Program-made: the position numbers and the translations under genes
Part shown: positions 1 through 11,989 of the stretch, piece by piece
How positions within the stretch are numbered: position 1 is the stretch's first letter
How the letters are laid out: every line of letters begins with the position of its first letter
Notes under the pieces: generated by a model
Seen by the model: only the letters and a program-made list of their open reading frames with translations
The model's database searches: none
Told to the model about the DNA's origin: nothing
Origin: Magicicada cassinii
Lineage: Eukaryota > Arthropoda > Insecta > Hemiptera > Cicadidae
NCBI GenBank assembly: GCA_028571305.1
Contig: JAOXNS010255439.1
Coordinates: 1 to 21,285 of the forward strand
Length of the DNA stretch: 21,285 bases
Reading direction: 5' to 3'

Positions 1-475
1 CTGAAATTTTTCAAAAAATAATCTGCAAATAACACAAAATAACTGGCACAGAACCAGGAAGATAAGAAAACAATCTGTGAATTGAAAGTAGATGAAAGAA
101 GATCAAATAAAATTTTATAAAACAATGGCAATACCTACACTACTGTATGGTTCTGAAACTCTGGGCATAAAGAAAAAAGATGAACAGTAGATGCAAACAG
201 CAGAAATAAAATTTGTGAGATCAGTTAAAAGGCGTAATAGACGAGATCATATAAGAAATAAAAAGATATTTTTGGAGTTAATGAAAGGATTAAAGAATAC
301 AGAAGAAAATGGATTCAACACATCAACAGAATGGAAGAAAGTAGAATACTGAAGATGACGAAAGATTACAACCCTAGAGGGAGAAGAAAAGTTGGTAGAT
401 CTAAGAAAAGGAGGACTGTGGAATAGGAACAGGCCGCTAAAGCCTAAAACCATTAAGAAGATAATGATGATGAAA
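1..475 (+). mobile_element. Degraded LINE (non-LTR retrotransposon), 3' end of the RT ORF and tail
   Basis: Plus-strand translation gives the C-terminal part of insect endonuclease-reverse transcriptase proteins. From 125 the reading is MAIPTLLYGSETLGIKKKDE, then AEIKFVRSVKRRNRRDHIRN. From 286 it continues in another frame as RIKEYRRKWIQHINRM, then YNPRGRRKVGRSKKRR, and a stop at 424-426 that may be near the natural end. The order LLYGSE(T/C)W, RSV...RRDxxRN, EYRRxWxxHxxRM, GRRxxGRPxKRW is the family signature. At least one internal stop (188-190) and one frame change near 286 show it is dead. It ends in an ATGATG-rich tail near 475. The 5' part runs off the left edge or is truncated. It lies antisense to RpL11. 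The clade is not settled from this fragment. Confidence 0.85.
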
Positions 476-692
476 GAAGACTATGAGTCTAACCCAGAAC
501 GGAGTAGAGAAAATAATATCAGAAATCTGGCAAATAACAGTGGGGAGAATGTTATGGTAGTGTGGTAAATGGCTCAGCAGAGAAACATTTACAGAACAAT
601 AGATGGAGAACCCAACACCATAAGGATAAATTAAAGGGAGAAAAAGTAAGAGAAGAAAAAAGTAGTACACAAAACTGAAAAAATGTACACAT
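476..692. other. Purine-rich stretch after the LINE tail
   Basis: Strongly A/G-biased sequence follows the LINE tail. It has no recognisable coding signal on the plus strand. The open minus-strand frames here are T-rich readings of the same bias. It could be LINE 3' flank, an older repeat or unique intron sequence. Confidence 0.4.
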
Positions 693-767
693 TTTCCATT
701 AAATTAAAAAAGCGCATTGCGTATTTGCATTTCCACTAAATTAAAAAAAGCACATTGCATATTTGCA
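693..767. repeat. Two-copy tandem duplication, 37-38 bp units
   Basis: Unit 1 at 693-729 and unit 2 at 730-767 both read tttcca/c, taaattaaa, an A run, gc-cattgc and tatttgca. They differ at a few positions and by one A. Direct head-to-tail copies with no spacer suggest a local duplication by slippage. Confidence 0.9.
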
Positions 768-783
768 CATAACAATGAAATAT

Positions 784-813
784 ATGTAAAGTACACATAC
801 ATGCACTTTACAT
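784..813. repeat. Short inverted repeat
   Basis: Arms atgtaaagt (784-792) and actttacat (805-813) are perfect 9-bp inverted copies around a 12-bp loop. No terminator or RNA role can be claimed in this eukaryotic intron. Confidence 0.7.
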
Positions 814-972
814 ACACATTTAAATAAAGTACTGTATAGATTGTGTTTTGGTTGTGTGAACATTAAACTTCATTGGTTATTCTGCAACCAGAAACTTCAA
901 CTAAATAAAATCAACCGACCTTGGCCTAACATAATAAAACACAATAAAGCATGCAAATAAACAGTAGTCATG

Positions 973-989
973 AAAAAAAAAAAAAAAAA
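973..989. repeat. Poly-A run, 17 bp
   Basis: Seventeen consecutive A residues. This could be the tail of an unrecognised retroposon on the plus strand, but the sequence to its left shows no LINE or SINE body that I can identify. Confidence 0.95.
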
Positions 990-1040
990 TTTATATGCAT
1001 AATAGATTTCCTTAATATGAATATGCCCCATGTTTAAAGA

Positions 1041-1065
1041 TTATCAGTTCTTTTATAACTGATAA
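1041..1065. repeat. Short inverted repeat
   Basis: Perfect 9-bp arms ttatcagtt (1041-1049) and aactgataa (1057-1065) with a 7-bp loop, in AT-rich intron sequence. Confidence 0.7.
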
Positions 1066-1983
1066 ATTGTAACAAACAATTTCTCTCTCATATACTAAAT
1101 GCACAAAAACTATGATAATCTGTACTATCATCAAAAAAGTCCACTCACTAAAACACGTGAGCAAACTGTAATTGCCACCAGACATATTTTCTGTTGCACA
1201 CGTCAAGACTAAGGTTGAGTTCAATATACAACACAACCTTGGTACCATGTGCTGCCGTACCAAACACAGTATATAAAAACACAAGTATATGGAGTATACA
1301 TTTTACACGGCCAATTGTGGCACCATCAGATGCTGAATGTATTAACAAACTATTGATTTTAAATTTTGATCGTTGTAATGTTTGTTTTCATAATTAGCTG
1401 TTTTGGCATAATCATAACTTCCAATTCTGGAAACTGACAAGACGGTAGCGATACTGTACAGCATTGCAACAGCCCAAAACATATGATCATCAGCCCCTCT
1501 AAAAGCTCAAACAAGTGCATCACCATCTGTAAAGTTCAAAACATCTGCACTAGACCTTAAATAAATAGTTTGATAATATTGATGGGCCAATTCAAGGGCC
1601 ACTGTTCAAAATGTAAGAAGTTTTGACGTCTTCAACTGAAGTCTATACGTTTAGCAGTTAGCAGTTTTTACAATGGTCAAAGATCACAAGGTTACAAATA
1701 ACTTCAGCCATGACAGTTTAAATAATTTGGTGGTTTCTAAAGTTTAAACCGACTGGTTTCTATTTCCATAACCAATTTAATAGTCTGTACAAATTTATAA
1801 AAAAATCTCCATTTATAAAATGGGAGTACTCCTCAGTACTTTCAATTCTACAGCAGTTTTACTTACAAACTCTCACCAAATTACTATACACATTAATTTT
1901 TATTATTCTGTTGAAGCAATTGCATATTATTTCATCTACTGCTTAAAACTTGTGTTGAATAATACTGTCTTCATTTCAAAACT

Positions 1984-2834
1984 TTAACGCTTTGATGCTG
2001 GGACCTTAAAATGGCTGTTCTTTGCCCAGGCCAGGGGTTTTTTGTAATTAATTTAAAATGCTGTTGCTTCTACACAATACAGTAAAAATCTGTATTACAT
2101 AAATTTTTATAAAGATTAAAATGCCCTGTCAGTTTTAAGAACTTACTTTTTTGTTTATTACTTTTAGTGAAATAATTTGAAACATGGCTGTAAGCATAAT
2201 GAAATTTTACAGCAACATGCGTTCATCAGCTGTTGTTACAGAAGTGAATGCCAATGCAACCTAGTGGATGATTTAAATACTATAAGCAAATGTACAAACA
2301 TGAGTCAATTGACATCCATAGGTGACAGTGTTAAAAAATTACTATGTACATGTACACGCATACATATGATGTGCGCACCCAACACGTAAAATATACTTAA
2401 ACTTTAAAAAACATACAAAATTAATTCTCAATCTGTGAGAACCCCACAACATGCATTTCAGAAATGTCTTACAAGAAAAACAAACTGGAAATAAAATTAA
2501 AAATGGTCAATCTACCAAGATTGTGAATTAAAATAATATTTAACCTTTACAGTGGTAACTGCTAGCAATAACACTTTATGATTAAACTATTTAGCATTTA
2601 ATGGCTTGTGTCAATATGGTGAATAGGTAAAACTTTAAAGACAACTGGTCAGAGACGATCATCTAAATTTTCTATAGCTGTTTCCAATCTTGCGACAATT
2701 CTACGCACTTTCTGGCTTATAAAAACGGCTGCTGTGCATGCTGATGAAAAGTAAGCTACTGAAAATTTGAATTACATGTCACGGCCAATTAGTCTGAAGA
2801 TTTTTTATCTATTGTCCAGAATCTTCAGGGTTAA
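1984..2834. mobile_element. Possible TTAA-bounded non-autonomous element (piggyBac-type MITE?)
   Basis: Both ends carry TTAA with related inner sequence. The left end reads TTAACGCTTTGATGCTGG (from 1984). The right end, read inward from 2834, is TTAACCCTGAAGATTCTGG. piggyBac-type elements insert at TTAA and carry short terminal repeats often beginning with C residues. The right end also contains a 9-bp inverted repeat (2794-2802 with 2820-2828). Size would be 851 bp. No transposase is recognised; a 41-codon minus-strand open stretch near 2665-2790 matches nothing I know. The similarity of the ends is partial and TTAA is common in such AT-rich DNA, so this is tentative. Confidence 0.25.
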
Positions 2835-2837
2835 TTA

Positions 2838-4251
<1,414 letters not shown>

Positions 4252-4401
4252 CTTCAATCCACGTTCTAGAATTTCTTCCGCCTTGGCTCCGCGTACAGTA
4301 CAGTGTACGGCGATCTTTTCATTACGACGGATTCCAAAGGATCTCACAGTGTAACGTGCTTTGGAAAACACCGGCTGCTGTCCGGTGAGCTGTTCCAACA
4401 C
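4252..4401 (-). CDS. RpL11: Ribosomal protein L11 (uL5), internal coding exon, residues about 39-88
   Basis: Minus-strand exon of exactly 50 codons, beginning [16 protein letters not shown] and ending [10 protein letters not shown]. In human RPL11 numbering, recalled from memory, this is about residues 39-88. The two differences I notice are QQ for QT near the start and ER for EK near the end. RPL11 is a 60S subunit protein that contacts 5S rRNA in the central protuberance. With RPL5 it forms the 5S RNP, which in animals can also bind MDM2. The stretch [20 protein letters not shown] belongs to the conserved uL5 fold. The acceptor is a pyrimidine-rich tract ending ctcag just before 4401, and the donor is gtatgt at 4251-4246; both flanking introns are phase 0. 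The intact frame, canonical splice sites and retained introns argue for a working gene and not a processed pseudogene. The exon next upstream was not found in the window. Confidence 0.97.
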
Positions 4402-6240
4402 CTGAGATCGGGCAAAAATACAAAAGTTTAGGCAACGCTTCACAAACCTTTCTGAGGAAAACTATACGACACATATATGTGTAACTACACACAAAGAGAG
4501 CATATAATGTTGTGTACGTAACTGTATCTATGTACGAGAGCCATTTCCAATTCTTTCATAATGAAATTCATTTGTTATACCTTTTGACACACATTCAAAA
4601 ACACAAGAGAAAATTCAGAACTTCATATTCATTCAAAGAAAGAGTCAACGGTAGTTACAGTAGTCCAATTTGCTCCTGATTTCAAAGTTACTGAATGAGC
4701 GAAATAAGTTAACATACAGATTTGCCTACCTTTTAAATATACGAACAGATTTTCATAAAACTTAGCATATGTGTTCATATTTTAACCCACAGTCCCCCAG
4801 TGTTATTGAGATTGATCCTATAAAAAAAGGGGGGGCTAAAAAAAATTGAGGCAAACATTTTGAAAAAAATCGCAGGCAAATTTAAGAGAATTTTAACAAA
4901 ATCAAAGTATCGTGTTCAGCTATCCCTGGTGGGAATCAGACTAGCCTAAAGCGAATTTCAACTCAAATCTGAATATAGGTGTTTACATTATTTACCCTTG
5001 GGGGCACCGCAGGGCCAAGACGGAATTTTATTCAAAAACAGTATCTTTAATAATTTGACAAAATTATTAATTGTAACCCCTCCGTTTGGATATGTACAAA
5101 AAAAAAGCATAAAATAAAATCTACGAGGAACAATGTGTCATCACATACTCGTGGTGTTGACTTTACTAATAGCTTTAAAAAAATTAAAATTGGTTAATTT
5201 GATGTTATCCAATAAAAAAGAAACGGTGAGCAAATTCTGCAGATGAGAGAGAGCTTACTAGTTAACACAATGCTTATGGATATCAACTGTTTTCTTGACA
5301 AAAAAAATGATCTGACATGACTGGCAAAGCATGTCACGCCTCCATGTTAAATGCACATGTATTACACAAGATCACGAGAGCTATAATGCGACCAATAAGA
5401 AGTGGAAACGATGTTATTAAGCAGTTACTATGAAAATAATTTTTCTAATATTTATTGCTAATTACTCCCACAGTCCATAAATGGATATTTTCATAGCAGT
5501 TACTTTATTTAATAAATAGAAAAACAAAGGTAACTCAGAATATTTAAAAATTAAAAGACCACATTTACATGTTTTTAGCCACTGAGTTTAAAGCAACAAA
5601 TTCAAGATACATTTACGGTTCTGAGACTGGATAATGATCCATGAGTTTAGCTAAACAAAGTTATGGTGTTGTTAGTAATTTTCTTAAAACACATAATAAA
5701 TAGCATCTCTGCATGAGTTGATGGGGATGCTGTCTTCAAAATTGAAGATGAACGCAAGTTACACCAAGTTTTAATCATGTTCAAGGTTGGACGATATGAT
5801 TGTGGAAGGTCCGATTAAACTTTCATCAAGATTTTGAACAATATCGACTAAGGGTTAGCACTGTGAAGGCATAAAACTATGGGAAACGTAAATACAGAAC
5901 TGAAGTAGCTTTTAATTATCAATTCTTTAGCATGAAAAGAAGCAGTAATTATGGTCTCATTCCACCATACATTACACAAAAGAATCAAAGTACACCATAA
6001 AAAAAAGAAAAAAACTGCAATTGACACAGTAATAAATACTAAAAAACAAACAACAAAAACTATATATTGCAATAGAACATTGCAGTAAAGGAAATTGTAG
6101 CAAAGGACTACATGCTGCTATAGCAGGTTTATGACGTTGTAGACAAGATAAAATTTGATTTTTGTTTGAGTATGTAAATTAGATGTAAGTATTGAAATAA
6201 GAATTGGGTAAAAGACTATTATGTATCAAAATGCCCATAA

Positions 6241-6625
6241 ATGTATTTGTGATCATGTCATGTGCGAGTTAAATGTGCGAGTGCGCGTGTCATTCGTATT
6301 TTTATGAATAACTCCATTATAAATGAACGTACCGAACGGAGATTTGGGCAGCGCAAGCATCTTAAATAGCGCTATATTTTCTGGGTGTCAGAGACTTGTT
6401 ACGTACTATATTAATAGGGATTTGGTTAGTAAAAAGCAACTTCTATAAATTCCTTATCTTTTAGAAGTCAGAAAATTTATAGATAAAATCTATACCTGCT
6501 TCTGCAGAAATCTGCAAATCTTTTCAAGAAGTCGTCTATCAGTTTTATCCATCAATCACGTGATAGCTGTTTCGACCAATCAGCGGCCCCAATTTGCAGT
6601 AAGATTGGGTCTCCGCCGACGAATA
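6241..6625. other. Locally GC-richer stretch with E-box palindrome and CCAAT motif
   Basis: This stretch has more CpG and GC than its surroundings. It includes runs of alternating gtgcgag/gcgcg near 6262-6290, a 10-bp palindrome containing CACGTG at 6555-6564, and a CCAAT at 6576-6580 followed by cagcggcccc. These motifs resemble promoter elements, but no transcript, coding exon or splice donor can be tied to them. Confidence 0.2.
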
Positions 6626-6873
6626 TCTAGTTAGCATAATTGTATTCTCACTTTTAAAAATATAGATAAACTGAATGCTGAGAATCTCTACAAGGATGTA
6701 AAGACGGCAATGTGCGCATGCAACAAACGTATTTACTCTCTTACTTATAGATACACAAGCTGGCGTAAACACACATACTGTGTTCATTTTTACTGTAATA
6801 TTATTACATATGTTGTTTCATGTTTATTATTTAAATTAATAAACTTTCAATTCTATATACGCTATATCTAATA

Positions 6874-6945
6874 AGTAAACTCAGCTGCTGGTTTTACAGT
6901 AATAGCAAAGCTGCAGCAGTAATAGTAAACTCAGCTGCTGGTTTT
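6874..6945. repeat. Direct repeat of 22 bp with 50-bp period
   Basis: The 22-bp string agtaaactcagctgctggtttt occurs at 6874-6895 and 6924-6945. The spacer contains partial copies (cagtaatag twice, ctgcagcag), so the block looks like an imperfect local duplication. No function is suggested. Confidence 0.85.
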
Positions 6946-7107
6946 GATAATTGCACGGATATGCTACTTCAAAACTTACAGATTTCAAACATGAGGTTTT
7001 AGGTTTGAATCTCTCGTAAAATGTATTATGAAAAGTAACGGCATTAACAGAAAGCAAATATATCGTCACGCGATGGCGTTACCTTATTGTTTTTATTTGC
7101 TTGAATC

Positions 7108-7126
7108 TTTTATTTATTTATTTATT
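7108..7126. repeat. (TTTA)n microsatellite
   Basis: About four and a half TTTA units in a row, in AT-rich DNA. Confidence 0.85.
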
Positions 7127-7593
7127 AACAACAGAAATAAGATATTAGAACATTTGTTTAAGTTAATTTAGCTGGCTTAGGAGTTGGTGATGAAAGTTCC
7201 GTCGTAAAAGTTTTCCAGTGAGAAAAGCCATTTTACCGTATTTCAGTATACTGAATAATTTCTTTTTCATCTGTCTGGTGAGACAAACTTTGTTGGATAA
7301 GAGGATAGGTGTACGTGTCTAACGAGGTTCTCCTGCTTCGTTTGTGAATTGAGATTATTTAGTCTGTCATATAAATGAATACTATAAACAGCCTAGGCCT
7401 ATATTATTTAGAAATAATATTACTTACTTTGTATTGGTATTTTGGTTTGTTATAATGTATTTTGGTTGGTTTTATATCGTCGACATCTTTAAATTCAGCA
7501 TATTCCAGAGGATATTACAAAAAGTTTTACTTATTATTATCTTCACAAAAACTTGCCTTTATACCCGACAGATTAGCTACATATAAATAATAT

Positions 7594-7610
7594 TAATAAT
7601 AATAATAATA
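7594..7610. repeat. (TAA)n microsatellite
   Basis: Seventeen bases of perfect TAA repeat, preceded by imperfect ataaataatat sequence. Confidence 0.85.
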
Positions 7611-8229
7611 TATCTTTAAAATATTTTTGCAATACTACTGCTATAAAACAATTTTTTTAAGTAATACAGTCTAGTTTATTCCACGAAGCATTCTTTAAAA
7701 ACTAGTTGCAATTTCTTTATTTTTATTTATAAAATTTACTGTCAAAGTAGAATCATCGTGGTATTCTTCCATTTCAGCCTTGCACTGTAAAAATTGGCTT
7801 TGCAATACTGTGTTCACATTGAAACTGTCAGGCTGAGGATGATGAACTGTCAGGCTGTCAAGCGCCCGGAAGCATGCGTACTCTGACATGAGTAGCTCAA
7901 TGTTGTAGTAAAACGTGTGCTTTTAGTTTCTACAATTTGACAAACTACATCGTTGTGTAAAGTTATCTATAGGCCTACCCATCTATTCTGCTCACGTTTT
8001 ACAGATTATAAGAAATCGTAATACAACCTATTTAAAGTATTGTAGGCCTACAACAAAATATGCAATAATATTGGTGCACGCTTCGATATAACAATTTATT
8101 CCTCCGTTTAAACATTAACTTTACTTTAAAATTAAAATATACAAACTATGATACAGTTTTAAATTAACTTATAAAATGTTACCGTTATTAAAGCATTAAA
8201 GAAATATATGATACTAAAACAATAGAGTT

Positions 8230-8249
8230 GAATTAAATTAATTTAATTC
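8230..8249. repeat. Perfect 20-bp AT-rich palindrome
   Basis: gaattaaattaatttaattc equals its own reverse complement over all 20 bases. A second perfect palindrome begins 28 bp later, at 8278. Confidence 0.9.
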
Positions 8250-8277
8250 TATTTTCTAAGAAATATGACTGTTAGTC

Positions 8278-8299
8278 ATTTAAAAAAATTTTTTTAAAT
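8278..8299. repeat. Perfect 22-bp AT palindrome with A7T7 centre
   Basis: Reads attt, seven A, seven T, aaat, and equals its own reverse complement. Such sequence can extrude or bend, and it also arises readily in AT-rich DNA. Confidence 0.9.
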
Positions 8300-8379
8300 T
8301 CTCTATTTAAAATTCTGTGTGTCCGCTAGTAAAAACTAATTACAAAAACAATTACTCGATGGCAGTGTCAAGCTGAGAT

Positions 8380-9060
8380 AATGCCGGCATTTACGCGCTC
8401 CAGTAATAACGAGTAATACGCTCCGGCAGCAATAATTACGAGTAATAGGCGCACATGTAGCGGTATCAAGCGTAAATGTGAGTAACTATAACGGGTCTGC
8501 TACAAGACTCTCGATCCGCCCGCCAAGGAAAGCGAAATCAGACACTGTGGTTGCAACTACAGCCACATTCAGCGCTACCGAAACGGTGAGAGAATACCGC
8601 TTTCCACCACCAATCCTCCTTAATACACTAGGGGAGGAGGTTTTGTAATGAACGCTGTAACAAGAAGTGTCTTCGAAGACCAAAACTGAGCTCCGGGTCG
8701 GAGTTTTCAATTGACGGTGCTAGCGATCTCACCGACCTCGGTGATCTGACAGAACTCGGCGACTGATTCATGAATTTCCAGTATAGACAGCATCTTTCAG
8801 CGGAATTATTGTACTTCAGATCATTGTTAACTGAAAATGCTATGTGCCAGGCAAAAACGTATGTGTGTGTGCCTGCAGGAAACACGCTTGCGGACACAAG
8901 AACTTTTTAAAGATTATATATGAGTCCTCCCGACGCGACGTGACACCAAACATGGGTGTCCTCGGAGTACAACTGCTGTGAGTGTTGCTACAACGTATTT
9001 CAGTGTTGCTAACAGTCCCGTCTTGTCCGTGGCTTTTATGTACGCAGACGCTTTTACAAA
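8380..9060. other. CpG-rich patch in AT-rich intron; no gene recognised
   Basis: By hand count about 29 CpG dinucleotides fall in 8380-8770, far above the neighbouring DNA, and GC content is clearly raised. Several overlapping open frames occur because stop codons are rarer here. On the minus strand they span 8628-8897 (89 codons) and 8840-9148 (102 codons). On the plus strand an open frame without ATG runs from about 8430 to 8648. None resembles a known protein. A plus-strand gtgaga that could act as a donor lies near 8585, and an inverted repeat (tcaccga/tcggtga) at 8729-8744. It could be a promoter-associated CpG patch, an unrecognised first exon or an old transposon. Confidence 0.3.
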
Positions 9061-9149
9061 TCTCCACATTGGCAGCTGAACACTTTATGCACAACCGTAT
9101 AAGTATACTTATACTTGATGTTTTGCCACACATGATAAACAAAAACAAA

Positions 9150-11830
9150 CGAACACTAGTTGCGAGGAAAACAATAGTCGTTTATAATACTCAATAAATT
9201 ATCACGTAACTTACAGAATACAAAGTTTGTAATTTGTGACCTGCAAATAAAAAACAAATATACTCGTAAGCTTACAACGGATTTTCCCTATTTGACCTAT
9301 TACACGAGATACTTTTATCTCAGTGTATCTTCAACCACTCATATCACATACTCATATCGCTACTGTACATCTCGTAAATGATCATGAGATGTAAAGGCCC
9401 ACTGCTGGCTATAGTGCATATTGAGCTATACACACTCAGCTTTAGGGTCTACCTATAAAATTATGGTAATTTTAAAACTATGACTCTAAAACAATGTCAA
9501 AACTATAAACGTTATAAAAGTCTAGTTAGTTCTGCTTGTAAAAGAAATTTTTCTGATTTGCTACTTGCAAGTAACTGCTATATATAAATATCCAATAAGT
9601 AAATTAAATTATTTAACTTATTAAAATTTATAATTACAAGCAAAAACCAACAACATTTATTTAATTTTGATTTTTGGCATAGACATCTGTGTGCATGTCT
9701 GACAGTAGGCTACTGACAACTACTGAAAGTAGATTGAGAGAGAAATGCTTAGTGGCAGTCACACAGCTGATTTATTCTTTAATAAATTATTCATTTCGAT
9801 TTCCCAACTCTAACTGCAGCGTGATGAAACTGATGCAATTGCAATAAATTTCTACAAGATAAACGCTACATATAATTCTGCTACCATTGTTTTATCCAAA
9901 GTCCCATTTTACCCCAGCTTACTCATGTATGTACTCATTAAAAACAAAATGGGCATTCATAAATGATAGTCCTTTCCTACTTTTTGCGTTTGAGGTACGT
10001 ATTGTTTAATTACTCATATAAGTTTCGTGGAATTTTGTTGTTCACCAACATCAGAAAAACTAAAATGGTTTATCTATACAATAACATAAAGACACTGAAG
10101 TAACAAAAAATAAAACTAAAATAAATACTCGCAAAACTCAATAGTAGCAACATCAAGTTAGAGAGAGGGACAAAGGCTTTCATCCATATTGTATTGGGAG
10201 GAATGTCAAATTATAAAATAAGTAGTAAGAATGATAAATTATTTAAAACAAAAATTAAAATTTATTATTAACTAATACATGTACAATTCTAGAAATAATT
10301 AACTTAAAATTATGTATGTAATAGCGCAGATAAGCAAAATTCAATCAGAACGTATAAAATGTAGAAGTAGTTTGTATGAAACAGAAATAAAATAATACAT
10401 AGACATGACCTATACAAATCACAAGCATTATGTGAAGCTATAATAAATCTTATAATTTGTAAAGTAGTGCAAATTTTCAAAAAAGAGTACATTAGATAAA
10501 GATAGGTGTACTTAAACAATATAGTGAATACAAAAAAGTTATAAAAATGAGAATTTTAAAACAATGTAGTAGAAACCTAAACCGATGGCTAAAGAAAGAA
10601 GTGTTTCTAACAGTAGTGTATTCTAGGAAAAACGCCAGCTCTCTTGTTCAAACATCTGACCAGTTAACATCAAAGCCAAATGAGTGCGGTATGTTGGAAA
10701 ACAATAAAACGCACTAAAATATTATTATTTTGCTTTATAAAGTTAAGACATACGTTTCAAAATTTTAGCCTGGAAATAATAATTTGTCTTATTACCGTTA
10801 TTCGTTATTCGCAATCCGATGCTATTAAACAAAATATATATATAAAAACAAATTCTATATAAAAAAATGTTATAATAAAAGTCTATTTATTATGTACATG
10901 GATTTCATTACGATTTATTTTAATTCAATACAATAATGTATTGCGTGTTTCGAATCTATTTTACATTTTATGCCTCATGAGCTGGATAGCTGGTAACTGA
11001 GAGTTTGTGCTCCTCATATAGTTTGCGTTTTATGGGAGAAATTCATATTTTACAAAAGACATTATCAGATTAAAATCTTTTAATTGTTTAATTTAAACTA
11101 GAGTTCCTTAAATAATTTTTTCGATTTTAATTTTAATTTGAAAATAATTCTCTTAATTTAAAAGCATACACATGTTTGGTTTCATTTAATTATACACATT
11201 TTGTGTGTTGCAAGTCGTTTTACTTTCTAATTATCAGAAACAACAGCGACGTTCTTAATTAAAACATTTATTTCTTCACAAAGAAAAATCATAAATAAGA
11301 TAGTACACGCTTTCTACTGTTAGACGATTCTACACTAGTTACAATTACCATTATATACATATCTGTAATTATAAAAACAATATTATCATGTGCGTAGAAG
11401 TATTTAGAAGTTAAGGAGCAAGTATTTATACGTGTTACAGAAGCATGAACAAATCAAAACTGACCTCATTACAGGCATTAACAGTGTTAATATCAATCTT
11501 CAGCAAAGGAATATCATCATGAACTCGTACACTACTGAAAGATATAGTTGAATTAGATATTGTTAATTATAAATGTAATTCCAGTTAAAATAAACAAGGT
11601 AATCGTATAAAAGTGGTTTCAAGCTTACGATTATCCATCACACAGTAATGTGACACACAAATACACAGTAGTGTGTCACTTAATTAACAGTGTTGCACTA
11701 AATACTAAAAGCAACCAATTAGAGAAGTGAGCACACAATAGTTCACACTAAACACTCTGAATGGCAGTATTAAACTAATGACACGTTTTTACACTTTACT
11801 ATGCAGTACGCGATTGAATGAGTGGCTGAG
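9150..11830. other. AT-rich intron sequence, no gene seen
   Basis: Long AT-rich stretch with only short chance frames. Noticed inside it are an inverted repeat acatctc/gagatgt near 9367-9392 and the repeat at 11640-11690. Around 10200-10560 and 10690-10960 the sequence is very low complexity. No transposon, RNA gene or exon is recognised. Confidence 0.6.
11643..11690. repeat. Imperfect duplication with inverted repeat (cacagta ... gtgtcac)
   Basis: Two adjacent copies of about 23 bp share acacagta, tgtg and cac elements. The arms gtgacacac (11650-11658) and gtgtgtcac (11671-11679) form a perfect 9-bp inverted repeat with a 12-bp loop. Confidence 0.6.
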
Positions 11831-11834
11831 ATTT

Positions 11835-11920
11835 ACTTACATTTTTACGCCAATGCGGTTGTGAGATGATCTATCTATCACTTTTCGGGTGATCCGTCAA
11901 GAGCTATCGATAGTTGGAAG
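11835..11920 (-). promoter_or_regulatory. Candidate minus-strand promoter and non-coding first exon
   Basis: The sequence contains TATCGATA at 11905-11912, the DRE core motif typical of Drosophila housekeeping promoters, inside the palindrome ctatcgatag. Reading the minus strand about 65 bp onward there is a perfect consensus splice donor, aat|gtaagt, with gtaagt at 11840-11835. The block and its flank to about 11970 are richer in GC and CpG than the neighbours. This order (DRE, short leader, donor) fits a short 5' exon of a minus-strand transcript. It cannot be assigned to RpL11, because no exon with the RPL11 N-terminus lies between here and 4402. There is also no obvious TOP-type start. 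Confidence 0.25.
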
Positions 11921-11989
11921 ACGTTCGATAACACTGGACGTTTTATATCGAATGACTTGCACCCCACGCAGGCTGCCTATCTTATGCAC

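Noticed and set aside
247-670. Two minus-strand open frames of 68 and 77 codons
   Set aside because: They are antisense shadows of the A/G-rich LINE remnant and its tail on the plus strand.
1040-1140. C/D-box snoRNA in the downstream RpL11 intron
   Set aside because: TGATGA and CTGA occur about 85 nt apart on the minus strand, but the first base of the C box is wrong and the flanks do not pair.
5848-6072. 74-codon hydrophobic minus-strand frame resembling a membrane protein
   Set aside because: The hydrophobicity comes from long T runs on that strand (A runs on plus). There is no conserved motif, and such frames are expected in AT-rich DNA.
6960-7020. tRNA-derived SINE (ggtttgaatctc resembles a B box)
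   Set aside because: No A box at the expected distance upstream, no cloverleaf, and no tail or duplication.
8628-9148. Minus-strand open frames of 89 and 102 codons as genes
   Set aside because: No recognisable domain, they overlap in different frames, and they lie in a GC-richer patch where stops are rarer by chance.
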